From positions 11,361,422 to 11,425,421 of the forward strand of contig CM072158.1 in assembly GCA_036850595.1 (NCBI GenBank): a DNA stretch of 64,000 nt, read 5' to 3'. How positions within the stretch are numbered: position 1 is the first letter of the stretch; each line of letters begins with the position of its first letter. This document shows positions 50,001-63,492 of this stretch, piece after piece. The notes below the pieces were generated by a model, which was given only the letters and a program-made list of their open reading frames with translations, made no database searches and was not told the DNA's origin. Both the position numbers and the translations under genes were made by a program. This stretch comes from Rhyacichthys aspro. Lineage: Eukaryota > Chordata > Actinopteri > Gobiiformes > Rhyacichthyidae.

Positions 50001-53000
50001 TCCACTTGAACTGTGTGCTCAGACTTCCGAGGTAAACCTTGAATCCAGGCACTGTTGTGGCATCCCTTCCCTTTCCCCACAGGCAGACAACAGTGGGAGT
50101 AATCAGCTTAATTGTTGTAATTATGGGGTAAGCAGTGAACCCTTGAACACACGCCTCTGCCTTTCTAAATGGATATTTTCAGATTATGGGGGTAAAGTTC
50201 TCTTGCGCTTTTTCTAAGGTCTTTGGTCTAGAAGGGGGTTAAATCTGTAGAGCATGTTTTCCACTGAGACATGAAGTCACAAGCAAATAATAAAATGAGT
50301 ATCTTGTCATTGGTCTCTAATGATATATTTTATTCACAATAATATATAGTCTAAAAACCTGCATTTTTCCTAACAGTTTGAGCAGTTGCTAAACTTAACA
50401 ATAAAATGTGTAAAAGTACAGAGGCTGTCAGAGTGACTCTGAGAGCTGGTGTCATGGTGCTCAGGGGCCTTTCATGTTACTTGATGTCTGACTACCACCC
50501 CACCTCAGACCTTAGCCATGTCTCCCTCACAGCCCAGGAGATGGAATTTTAAAAATTTACCGTCCTTTCGGAGCTTGTCTTTTGGCCCCTGCAGGCGTCT
50601 TGAAATTGAAAAGTCAGAGAGAGTAAAAAAGCGAGCTAAGGCAACGATGGAGGCAGCAAAGCTATGAATGATGGGAGAGAGGATTCTGTAGACATGAAGA
50701 GACTTTGTATCACCTCTGTGGTACGATCTTGGCACTTCTTTCTCTGTGTTCAATGCAGTGCCCCTCTGCAGCAGAGGCCAGATGTTATCAGTTGGCGTCA
50801 TTGAAAAATTCGGCTTGTATTGAAGGCCGTTCATTGAAATGACTCCCTTGATCGGTTCCTGTTTTTTTTAAGACATCTCTACAGCACATTTCATGGCTAA
50901 AGCTGTTTCATGGCCACCATTCGACGAGTAATTGAAAATCTATGGCTGATTGACTCAGACCCGTGGTAATTAATTTTCCCTCGGTGGCAGTGCTCCGAGC
51001 CCAGTCTCACATGTGCTGCACACATCTTGAGCTATACATACATTTTAGGTCAGCTTACCAAGATTTCTAATAATTGCACCTTTTCTGGTGAGCATAACTC
51101 ACCTACGGTTATCCTGTCACATTGTTCACTCTTTGTAAGAAGTAAAAGTACTGTAGTTCTTCAGTGAATAGCCAGAAGCAGCGTATTTGTTTCTTTTAAT
51201 GGCTAAACATTGCTGACTGATTGTTTGGCGTTCAAGGTGACTTTTGCTCAAGCGCCTCTGCAACTGAACTGTTGATCACAAGAGGGATACCTTTAAATGG
51301 TTGGCACGTGTCCATCTATTTAGCAGCAGTGCAACAAGCACAGATCAAGGACACTTTCACAAATGGGAGGTGTGTTGAGCACAGAGAAGACCGTTGCTTT
51401 TCTCACATTATTAGGTGAGGGGGTTTACAAAAAATGTTTTATCTAAGATCATTTACAGTTTACCTTCTGAGTGGTTCTTTTTAGGCCAGTATTTCCCCCT
51501 ATTGTTACGAGTGGCATGACATTGTGTCAGCAACTGCATCCACCTCTCTACACTCTGCAAACAACATCAAAGAAAATTATATCCACCAGGAAACCAGAGT
51601 GGAGACACAGCAATGGTATCCAAGAGTTCAAGCAAAGAAAGAGAAAGAAGGGGGAGTGGAGAGAGCTAATGGCATGTCTCACATTGAGGGACCTTGGAGC
51701 CTGTGTCTTGGAGATGAGTCGCTGATATACACTCAGCATGCTGAGTGTGAGAACAGCATTGACATCCCAGACACGTTCACAGCAGAGCGTCGTATGGCAC
51801 TATAATCATGGTTAGACTATAGAAGAAACAGGACGTGTGCAGCTCACAGCTCTCCTGGAGCTTGTGTGGATAAAAAGACATTTCCACAATTACCTTCAGG
51901 CCACAGCTGACATTTTATTGTATTTATTGGGCTTTGAAATATACCATCATGTTGGTGGTATAGGTAATATTTGCACGTTGTATCTTCACCTTCGTCCGAC
52001 ATTCAAATGCATATGCTCCCTGTCATTGGTAGTAGTATAAAGTAATATGGCATGGTTTTAGCCTCAGTATTAGAGACTCTCTGTTGCTGAAGGCTTCAAT
52101 TTACAATTTTGGTTACAATCTCACACAGCCCACAAGTTAATAATGTCAACACTACTGCAGCATTTTAGGGTATAAATAATAGCCACTTTGGAAAAACAGG
52201 ATGGTCCCGTTAGCAAGTTACAGTCTATACTCAAACAAATAAAAACATTTCTTTGACAGATGTCTTCTAGTATTAGCCATCCACAGAACATTATTTTTGT
52301 ATCGATTGCAGTTCATCATCAGTATGTTTGTTACTATTGATGAAACTTTAAACACCAAAGTACCATCGTTAGGTTATTCTTTATATAAAAGTGTCCATGG
52401 CATTACACGGCAATAACTCAGTAATAAATCTGTAGAATCACACATATTTAGCTGCGAATGTCATCTCACTGTGGCTACTGGACTCTGGCAGAGGGCAAGT
52501 GGAAAATCGGATTGTTTCTTTTGAAGCTAGGTCTGTGTGTCTCGAAGTGGAGAAGCTCAGCAGCCTGCAGCCATGCTCCAGGGAGGTGCAGGCTGCTCCC
52601 GTTCTCACATGGTGTGGAGGCTGATGAATAAAATACAGCAGAAATTAGGACATGACAGAGAGAGAAAAATAACTACATGAGACACTCTCTATGCTGTTGA
52701 AAAGAAACAACAATTCTCTGATAATTTATGCACTCATAATTCAAACTGTATTATTTTAATGAGCTTCACTTGTTCCACAGAGAACCCACCGTACACCTAC
52801 AATGAACCCCTCCCAAACACATGTCCCCTTTGACACTGTGGTCATAAATCCACCTGAACACTATCCCCATGGACTACTGCTTTTAATGACTGACTTTTGA
52901 AAGAGGCAGAAAAGAAGCTTTCATTCAAACTGCCTTTAGCAGAGGGGATGCCTGGGAAAAGCAAAAACATCCGGGAAAAAACAAAGCAATTTGTATGGCA

Positions 53001-54583
53001 AAGAGGTGTTCTGACAAGCAGGGAGGCGCTGGAGCAGTTGCCCAGAGGAGTGGACGGTTGTTGAGCAGTGGAGAGGAGTCTGTTATTCTCTCCTATTTCT
53101 CTGGAGAAAGCGGTAAGTGGGAGTTCCCCTGGGGCCAGGCTGCACTGCGCACTAACGCATTTTGTGAATATCCAAAAAGGTGCTAATGCAGTCAGACAGT
53201 CGAGAAAGACTGGAGTGTGAAAAGAAGGCTAAGAAGCAGGCCAGATAAGAGTGCTTGTTTAGTTTGCACGGAACATTGCATTATCATATTTAAATGCAAA
53301 AGAAGTGCTGTTTCTACAATTTTTATTTGCATATTGTGTATCTGTTTAGTTCAGGTCACATTATTGTAACAATGGAAACACTTAGATTCTAAATGAAACC
53401 ATTGTGACTTGTGTGCTTATTTCTGTAGCATGGAACCAGATGTGTACAGTATGACGTCTTGACTAGTATTCAAGAACTGGAAGAGACCGGTGGTAACTTA
53501 AGTGCCCCAATAAACACTGAAGGACAATGCATAACTCAATTATTCTGAGTCTTTAATTAGCCGAGCAGCCACTGGGAAACCTTATTTCCTCTTTCTGTTA
53601 AGTGTCCTAAGGCTAATGCCACCAGCAATTTGGCACCTGCTCCACAGTTTTGGAAGCAGTTCATTAACTGTTGCCCCAGGCTTGTAGTTGTAAAGTAAAA
53701 AGGGCATTCACCGGCGCAGTGTACCGATCAGTACGAGAAGATTGGACACAGACGTAGATGGAAAAGCAAGGAGGACAATGTTAGTGTGAGTTTCTGTGAC
53801 AGACCAGGATTTAAACAAAGTCAATACTGCTGCAATGTGCAATCATACTGTGTTGACTAAATCTGATGACTGTGATCAATGCTCCTTCAGGGCCCCTCTC
53901 AGTAGCCTCCTGGCCCCAGAAGAGATGTTAGATGTCTGCCTCTCTCTCCCCAGCTCTTCCTACTTGGTGGTGCCATTTTACTGTGGTGCACCACCAACCC
54001 CTTGGTGGCACTGTATTTGTTGTGCATTAGCTTAGCTGCCTATTTAAGAGCCAAAATATACCTGAGTGTGGAGGTGTAATGCCTTTTTATCATGTCTATT
54101 GTCTGTACTGGATTTGAATTTGGATAGTTTGGCAATATGTGGGCCAAATAAATGATTTGTTTAAGCATAGTTTGGAATCTTTAATGAAAGACATGCTCAA
54201 TATTGCTGTTAAAATGTGTTTGAAATTCAAAAAGTGTCCCATGTAATTTTGCTGCCAAATCACAGAAAATAATTTCTATGATCTATCAATATTTGTATAT
54301 GCTTTGTTTTCTGTGTGTAAAAACGAACCTACATAGTGCTATTTTCAGCCTCCTATGTGTTATTCAACTCATAGAACCTGTGTTTTGTGTTCCTCTAACA
54401 CAAAACCTAACAAGTGTGGATCCACGAGCCTTAACTCATTTACATTTGGAAGTGAGTGTGAGAACATACGGTCTGAGGCGCCTTTGGTTTGAGAGGAATA
54501 ATCTGTGAGCAATAATCCAGCAAGCTGCAGCAGATCATATGTTGGGGAGCGAGGCTGGGTGAAGAGCTGCATTTGACTTTTCC

Positions 54584-54620
54584 TGCTCTGCTCTGCTCTG
54601 TTCTTTTTTTTTTTTTTTTT
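54584..54620. repeat. TGCTC pentamer repeat followed by poly(T)
   Basis: Three to four TGCTC units run into an uninterrupted tract of about 17 T, ending GTACTGCAG. It resembles a splice acceptor by chance, but no coding exon follows. Confidence 0.85.
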
Positions 54621-57600
54621 GTACTGCAGAAGGAAGTGGTCAGGGTAGAAGTGTATTTTGAACCTAGTTTGATTTTTTTTTTAAGTATGCTTTACATTAC
54701 AATGGTGGAATCCTTTTCTGTTGTTGAAATAGTGCTTAAGTCTGTTGCTTCCTTTTTACACTAATGAATGTAATCACTCTTCTCTTGCATTAGGTATTTA
54801 AATCATTATCAATGAAACTAAGTAAGGAAGCAGTGTTTACACATTCAGTACAATGGAGTTCAAAAAGGATTACAACACAAGGAAAATGAAGACATTGGAA
54901 TGTGATGGAAAGGTATTAATTAAAACGTATCTATCAGTTTGTAATCTGCTTTGTGTTTAGCTCATGAAGTTTGCTAGCTCTTTGATGTGTGATGAAGCAA
55001 AGCGAGAACCAAATGTACCATAGATGGAAAATGACAGCAGGAGATAAGGTTGCTCATGAAACCTGTTTAGCATCCTCCCTTGGTTTGGCTCAGGAGCTGT
55101 GTTTGTCTCTTCTTCCTTCGTCTCAATACATGCTGTGTCTGTTCAGTGGGCCCATGCTTTATTTATCATTGCCCCTCATTAACAATTTAATTGAAAAGGC
55201 AAGGGTAAAGAGTCACATTAAAGTTATTGGACCAAATGGATCAGATAGAATCCTGCTAGTATGGACTATAAATGCTTCTCCAAGAAAATGGGCGGGGAGA
55301 AAAAAGCTGAGTGTCTGCCAACTTAAAAGATAGTAATTTGCAAATGCTGGCTGTCTCCAGTGAATTGTGTCTGCCCACTCACAACATGAATGGCCCGTGT
55401 GTGGGCTTCCCTGCACTGCCCATCCATAAGCTATTAGAGAGGGAATATAGCACTCGGAAATTTTAACAGTAAACATGTAGGGAGCTCCAGCACGGAAGGA
55501 CAGATCTTGTTTTTTTTCAGACGTGAAGATTAAACCCTGGAAAATAAAACAATGTATTTTTAGTATGTGTGCGCTGTCTGAAGTGCACAGGAAGCTACTG
55601 ACATATGAAACCAAGATAAGCACAATCACTGTCACAACAACTTAATACTATACAATAATGTACAAGGAGTGTATGTTTTTACACAGTTACTGCTTAAGTA
55701 AAGTGTCACTGCATTGTTTCCAATCTTCCCAACAGGATTACCCCTCAAATGAATAATTTACATAGAGAACTTTAATACTGTAATTAAAGGGAATTTCCGA
55801 CTAGTGTCACAACAACAAATTTGCAATAACTGAAATCACCAATTTTTTGCAGGGTGTTCACAATAGCCTGTCCAAGTAAGCGGAGAAAAAACTACTAGCT
55901 CATGAAATGTTATCCCCTGGCTCCCCAAAGGAATGAGCCTAGAGAGCGAGGGATGGAGAGAACGGACGGAGAGAGAATGGAGAGAGGAGGAGGAATGCAA
56001 TAATGGTCTCTACAGTTCAGCATCTGCTCATTAATCATTCATTGGCAGCCAAGTGGCAGCAGCAGGGAGCGCAGTGAGATTTCAGGTTATGGTATCAAAT
56101 CTCAATGTATAAATAGAAAAGCTACAGAGCCATGTAGCATTCAGAGATTTCACTGGATCTAAGGTAGCTGCATTCATACCATACCATTTACCACAGAGTC
56201 AAAGAAAAGGTCAACTAAAATATCTTACAATTGTCAGCATTTCTCAAAAAGCCGAGGTCCTCTAATGAAACATAGGGTGCCCTTATATGTAATGTAAACA
56301 AGATTCCGCATTTCTGGGACATAACTTCTAAGATTGTAGCTTAAGTGAGCGTCACATTCTCTCCTCTCATGCCATTTCCAATCCTCGATATCCACCGCAC
56401 ACTCCACCTGACCCGGGTCGATACCAAATACTTTCCTTGATCCTGTTAGTTGTAGAAATGCTTCAGTGCCACTCATCTCCATCCCTCAAGGACGCTGTGT
56501 GACAAACGCTCGCATGAAGAATGGTCGTATAAACCTTTGTCATGTCAGAGGGGACTGCTTCTCTCCTATACACACCGGTGACAGGTGACGCCTTCTATTG
56601 ATCACTTCTCCATGTTGCATTTGACATATGAACAACTGAACCTTACAACAGCTGGGGCTTCTTCCTGTGTAGCTGCACCAACTTGTAGCAGCCCTGATCA
56701 CATTCTCTGTATTCAGACAGGGCCAAGGTCTCAGCCTCTTTTAATGTTGACCAGCAAAATGGAAGTTTTATGGGTGAGCAGTATTTATTTGTCTCCGAAT
56801 TTGCCAGCCTCCCTCCTATCTCCTCGGTGTTTATCTGAGTCTTCCTGATCACATTCCTACATCTTGTCCAGCGTGCCTTAAAACTTGTCCGGGAGATGCA
56901 TTTCAACAGGATGTAGTTGCACAGGGTAAAGCTTAAGCAAAGGGAGCCTTGCGTGATTCTGCTAGATGTCCGTGCATGGTGGTTTGAAATACCTGAGCGC
57001 CCGAGATGAAAGCCTCTGCCTCTCAAAGTAGCAATTCAGCTGCAATGCACGTCTGACTGCTCGCACAGGGCAATCCAGATGTTGGACAGGGTACAGCAAG
57101 ACTCACACAAACTGGCTTGGTGATACGATTTATACAAAACAATCGCATGCAGAATGGACTGGATGTTTTATTTTTAAAGAATTAGTGTTTTCCAGTAATT
57201 TTCATAATAGCTAGCTGTTATATTTGTAAAGGCCTTGGTCAAATGCAGATGAAACCAAAGATAATACTTATTTTCTGGACATTTGCACTGAAAACAAAGT
57301 AGGCTCTTGTTTTTTTATGTATAGGGTACTTCTGATATCTTCCTATACAACACATAAAGGGTAATTCACTGGGGGAGAGCAACAATAATGTGAAAGTGAT
57401 CATCCACAAGACGAAAAGTGGTGCTTTTATAGATATGCCTATAGTGCATCATTTTCCATTTGCCCATGTACGTCTTATAACAGTACTGGGACCATGGGAT
57501 TGGGACCAGCACAGTTTGTCTCCTCCTTCTCCTCTTCATGGTGGTATTAATGAGTCCTGGATGTGGTCGGTGTGGGGTCCAAAGCCTCTCCCTCACCGCT

Positions 57601-60600
57601 GCCTCTCCAGCTGGGTGCTCCCATGATGCACCAAATGCCTCTCTTGAATATTGAATAAAGCTCGGGACCACCTCCGTGCTTCCTGATCAACAGCTCTACT
57701 ATTACCTTGCTATTACTGGGTCCTGGGGTCCTGGGGCTCTGGCGCGATGGATGGGCTCAGATCTGCCAGGGTAGTGGGAGAAGCAGCAGATAATAGGCAA
57801 GGGTAGGATGAGTGTTTGAAGTAGTTTCCAACTGTCCCTTGTGGTTAGGAACCTTTATTTTCAGTTTCACAGCACCTCACTAGTGTTATTCTGGGATGTA
57901 TCCAATTAAGGTCTGACACTCTGGAAGCTTGACAACTGTTTATCAAAACCGAAGCAGCGTGATCGCGATGTTTGCTGCGTTCAACACTTATTTTGCCCCT
58001 TGTGTGACCTGATAATCTCATCCTATTGATATCCCATAAGCCTTTACTGCAGCACACCTCCACTGTATGCAGAGGCTTGGTGAATTTGATATTACAGACC
58101 AGGCTTTCTGTTTACATCTTGCTCTTTACTGCCAGCTGGGCACATTTATGTTGCATAATTAGTACCATTTTAAGAAATAATCCCACCTATGGCAGCGTGG
58201 TTTGCCAACATTATCAGATAAAACTGTATTTCCAACACAATGCATAATCCTGTGGTTTAATTGTCCATTGATCACAATATTTCCCTCTTCTAACCTCCCT
58301 GAATCTCCTAATGATGTGTTTGGTATGAGCTATTTCTATCAGAGAGTTCCTGCAGACAGCAGGAGGGAAAGAGGCAATTAGGCAGAAAGTAAAACTTACC
58401 GGGAAGCAGGTCATCTTCAAAAGTTGTTGCCGTAGTAACTGAGTAAATCTTAAGCTGCTTTCAAATCTTTGTCAACAAACTGCATCTGCTCTCTGAAAAA
58501 TGCTTTGCTTGCTGCACATGAAATACAACCTCATGTTTAGTGCTTATTTATCTGCCGTCTCCGTAGCCACTTCATTATTCAAAGGCCAAGCGGACATTTG
58601 CACCAGCAATGCCTCTAGAACCAATCAATGCCATTAGATCTGTCACAGCGATTAGACACTCTTTTGCATCCTTATTTTTCTGCAAACGGCTGCTGCTTTG
58701 AAAGGTTGGACGCCGTGTTACTTTTAATTTATGCACTATTGATTCCCAATTCCTGCCAAACCATGCATATATTTTGCAGAGTACAGTGTGTAAATAAAGC
58801 CACTTTTTTGCAGTATATGTTGTTGTGAAGGGCCTAAGGTTGTTTGTGTACCATAATGTATGTACAGACAGGCAAAATGTCACATCCAAAGTAGTGAATT
58901 ATTTGTTGTACATGTGTGGTAAACCATTTAGCTCAGTTTCTCACTTAAGCAAGCCAACAAAGCAAAATGGATTTCTCTGTGTCCAACCTTTAAATGGAGC
59001 AGTTTGGTGGGGGCAGTGTTCACCTGCAGTGAGCAGTGTGGAGATCTGAATTGTTCCTGGCGGTGGCTGCTGCAGTTTGTGTTTAGAAGAGAGAGTGTGA
59101 AGCCGGTGCCTGAACCTGATCTGTGAGTGTGTGTGCACATGTCTTTTGTAAATGTGACACTGTGTAGGGCTTTCCACCATCCTATTTGGGTCGTCCCTCT
59201 TTAAAACCCTCTTACATAAGCCACTACTCTCAGATGTGTGATATCACAGACTATTTTTGGTCTTTTCTTTCAAAAAGCCTCTTCAGTGTTAGATAAAGAC
59301 AAGAATATTCATTAAATAATACATCGGTGCGCCTTCTCATTTTGACTCGTCTCAGTATATTGTCCTCAACAAAATGGTGCTTAAATTGACTTTATGAAGA
59401 TGCCTTTTATGTTTGTCTATCCCCTCACTCCAGCTGACCTGAATTTAATGCCCAGCAGAAAGAATTTTGAATTCTGTCGCTGACCTAGATCTGTTCTGAC
59501 ATTAAACAGATATACAAAGTTTCCTCATGTTATTAACTAGGCATTAATACTACAGTTTTAGTCTCAGACAAATACATTCTCTTCATTTAGATAAAGACCG
59601 CCAGATGGACTGAAAACAGATCTAACAGATTTCCATGGAGCCTGTACTGATGTCCAGTCAACACGGAGAATAGATCCATTGCCAGGCTTACACTTGTGAT
59701 GCTTTCACATTCGTCGCTTGACCAAAGGAAATTTAAAAATGGATTTCTTTATGGTCCTTGACATTTATACTGGAGTTTTGTGGCACATGAGCATTTTAGC
59801 TATTACAGCATTTACTCAGAGTGAAGCACTTTAAATGTTTGCCAGGCTTGGTCCGTCCAGTGCACTTGTGTTTAATGTAAAATGTAATCTGAGAATAATT
59901 TATTCCTAATAGTAGCATTGGTTTCTCATGTTTTATCACCAACCTTTAGCTGACCTTATGAAGCAGTAATAACTAAAGGTCACAGTTCACATATGCTCAT
60001 GACACTGTGAAATCGACCAATTATGTGATTTTCCCTGTAGCAGAAAACCAAATGGACAGCAGTATACAATACTGGCTCTCCAACAGGCTTTTAAATTCAG
60101 TTTAAGAGCACACGTTTTCTCACCACGAAACATCTCCTTATGCCAGTCATGGGAGAAAATCACTAGCTATTAGAACTATTAGAAATCTATTGGAGCTTTT
60201 TGCAAGTATTGAGTTTAGCTAAACAGACATGAGGGAACAGTCGCTGGGTCATTTTAGTTGTGAGGCAGCCAGATTCTTTGGTGTGAGGCTACAGTAATTT
60301 TTGTATTGCCTTCAGCTTTAGTCTTTGCAAACATGCACCATGTTAGTTAGTTATCCAGTCTTACTGACAGTACAATGATTAATGAATAAGAAGAGATTAA
60401 ATGAGGTGACCTCAGTCATGTTTAAAGTTAGGAGGTGCTTCAACTCTTAAAGCTTTAGTTGACTTTTAGGAAATCTTCCGGCGAGCCACTCAGTCTCACT
60501 TAGAATTCTAATATCCTAGTGTTGATCACTATCATGAATCACAAGTTCTGCTTAATCTCTACAAAGTATGTAATTAACCCTGCACCGATTCATATCGCTC

Positions 60601-61276
60601 ATTAAATTAGCACCGACAGAACACAGAAAATACAGTGCACTTTATTATCTTCCATTCTGCTGTAAGGCTGTCTTGGAGGAGCTGACGAAACATTTGAGCC
60701 CTTCAGGCACAAAGATTACAAGTGTCATGATGAACAGTACAATACAAACAATACAATATACAAAAAATACAAATGACACAAAGTATTAGACGAAAGAATT
60801 ACAGCTTTGTGACTCTAGAGAAAAATTTGTGACCTGTTGTTAAAAATGTCCCACAAAAAAGACATGAGGGCAAATCTTGATTAACATGGAAATGACAAAT
60901 GTGAAAATTAGGTGCAAATTTGCACCATTGTCAGTGCTATACACAGTGGAGCTTATTCACATCCATACTGATATGTATTAATATGCGTAATTTGTGTCCT
61001 ACATTTAGGTAATTTAACCTCTATACCACTTGATATTTGGTATATTTATATACATACTTTATGTGCAAAACAGTGATCAGTTAAAAAAAAGTGAGGTGTG
61101 AGGATTCCTGTGACATGTGGAGAATGGTTTTAAAATCTGAAGACTACTTAAAGGTGTGACTAGTATTTAATCACAGGTTTCAGGTTTATTTTACTGCACT
61201 GATTCCTACTCACAAAATATGATATTGCCATAAACTGTGTGTTTCTAATTGAGCCACTTCTCTTTTGTTATTGCAG

Positions 61277-61447
61277 CTTTCCTTCGCAGCTACAACTCCA
61301 GTGTTGGCAGACAAGAAGAAATACCCCAACTTCTTTCGTACAGTGCCATCAGACAACGCTGTGAACCCAGCTGTGGTCAAGTTCCTTAACTACTACAACT
61401 GGAGTCGTGTTGGGACGCTCACTCAGGACGTCCAGCGCTTCTCTGAG
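61277..61447 (+). CDS. gabbr2: GABBR2 coding exon 3: Venus flytrap domain, lobe 1
   Basis: The exon is 171 bp, residues 152-208, phase 0. It encodes LSFAATTPVLADKKKYPNFF, then RTVPSDNAVNPAVVKF and RVGTLTQDVQRFSE. These stretches are near-identical to mammalian GABBR2. The FFRTVPSD segment and following helix belong to lobe 1 near the interface with GABBR1. N192-W-S in NYYNWSRV is an N-glycosylation sequon; the human protein has HYQWKRV there as I recall, so this sequon would be absent in human. The acceptor is TTATTGCAG and the donor is GTCAGC at 61448. Confidence 0.97.
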
Positions 61448-63300
61448 GTCAGCGCCCCTGTTTCTGTCAAGATAAAACATTTGCCTGGTGTTATTTTGAT
61501 TTCAAAAACTGCACCCTTCAGCTTTAACAGGTTAAATCATTGTTTCTAATAGATCATTTCAATCTTGCTGGGCTCATACACGACGAGGACTTGCTCCACT
61601 TCAAAATATTAAGATGTTTCAGTCGACCTGTATCAAAGAAACAAGAGCACTAATACCATAATGCTATTTTTATCCTACATTATATGTATTTTGGTAGAAA
61701 CAGGCATTCTAACTGCTGTTGCTGCTGTTTTTTCACATTCATACAAAAGTAGAGGTACAATAAATTATTATAGTTACTTTTTGGAAAAATCTCAAAATGC
61801 AGAGGCTCCAATTGGCTGGGATAGAAACGTCAGATCCACCCCACAACATGGCAGCATTTGGTTAAAGTCTCATTGAAATTGAAAATGTGAGAATTGTATT
61901 GTTAACACTTGCGTTGAGGCAGTGGTTCAGCAGCTGGGGGAAGGAGGTGTGTAAGAAGTCTCAGTGCAAATCTCAGAGAGCCCAAATCCCTTTATCTCTC
62001 TCCTCCTGAAAGCGCCAAGGGGCTTAGGACGGGAGGAAGACGGACGGCCCGATTCAATCAACCTGCTACGAGATTGGCCTCTAATCCTGATTCACAAATA
62101 TGCAAACATCGCTTCCGTACTTCATGATTCGTCCAATCCTCTGTCAAGCTCTGAGCGCGTTGCTGCTTTCCAGAGCATCTGAAAGCTACTGCAGCAGCTT
62201 GCAGCAATTAAACTAAAGAAATTAAAGACAATGAAAACACATGATGCAGCAAAAAAGAGAATGTACATACATATTAATCACATTCTTGTACATACAATCC
62301 CTTGTATCAAATATTGGGATACAAATAATGGTTCAGTTCTGTTTGAAATTAGCATAAATCTTTATTTAATCTAGCTCTTTGGTATTTATGCATGAGACAC
62401 TTAAGCTTTGATGTAAAGCTGTAAGCCATACAGCGAAGCCCATCCACCCAGAAGCATGAGCAACCGCAGCCACTGTCATCAATATCAATTATTGTTTTAC
62501 ATATACAAATATACAATGCATTTCTAAAACGTATAGTGGCATGTAAGATTTTTGTACAAAATGTTATGCAATATTTAAACCTGCTTCATTAAAACAGTGC
62601 TACCATTTGCTATAGTAAGTATACTGTATGTGTGTGTGAACAGCCACACACATTACATTCATTATGAGTCTTTTACTGATAGTGCTATCATCTGCAGCAC
62701 GTCTGTATCAATCTCTTTCATTTCCTCTGCCTCTCTGTCGATCTACTGCACAGGACTGTTTCCCGGAGAGAGCTTGCAGGGTTAATGTTATGTAACACTT
62801 GTTCAGTCAGGATTCACACACTCACACATACAGTAACATCCCCTGGGACAGTAACCTGTAAGCTAAAGCCAGCTTGTCACATCTATTTTTAGGTCCTTTT
62901 CAAACACACCTATGCACACACACAGAGACAGTGAGTGGACAGTGATGGTCGATTAAGGGGGGTTCCTGGTTAATGTTAGTGCTGGCGGTCTGTGGGGAAA
63001 GTATTGTGTTTTTGCTCTTGTGAAGGTGTGTGTCCACACTACACAGAGACACATACGCACAGCAATCAACATTACTGAGATTGAGTAGACAAAAAGGGCT
63101 CACGCAGGAACGGAGCAGCCATTATCAGTCAGTCAGGTGACAGCATGACTGAGAACAGGATTAGGGCTCAATCCTCAGCCTCCAGTTTTGATCACAATAT
63201 AAACACTCATTTTGTTTTTAGGCATGTGTCTGACTGTAGCCATGAGGCTGTGGGAGATTACCAGAAACCAGAAATGTCCCCATGAGATTACATATCTCTG

Positions 63301-63336
63301 TTTTTAAGTTAAGTCCTGTTTTTAAGTTAAGTCCTG
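63301..63336. repeat. 18-bp perfect tandem duplication
   Basis: Two adjacent exact copies of TTTTTAAGTTAAGTCCTG. Perfect identity suggests a recent duplication or slippage event. Confidence 0.95.
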
Positions 63337-63382
63337 TCCCCATATGACCTTTACATGCCTATATATGGAAGGGGAAATCAAA

Positions 63383-63492
63383 CACAGGGAGAATTTGCTC
63401 ATTCTACACAATAAAACCCAGGCCTGGGTGGAGATTGAGCCCAGGATCTTCTAGCTGTAGGACAAGAATGCTAACCTCTATGTCATTGTGCC
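63383..63492. repeat. degenerate dispersed repeat of fish-genome type
   Basis: CACAGGGAGAATTTGCTCAT, then CCCAGGCCTGGGTGG, GATTGAGCCCAGGATCTTCT and GTAGGACAAGAATGCTAACC, follow segment by segment a very common fish repeat (intact copies read roughly ACGGGGAGAACATGCAAAC, GAATCGAACCCAGGACC, GAGGCAACAGTGCTAACC). This copy is diverged. I do not assign a class. Confidence 0.6.

Noticed and set aside
55213..55635. 140-codon open frame on the minus strand in GABBR2 intron 2
   Set aside because: No domain, signal peptide logic or conserved motif; length is within chance for 64 kb read in six frames.
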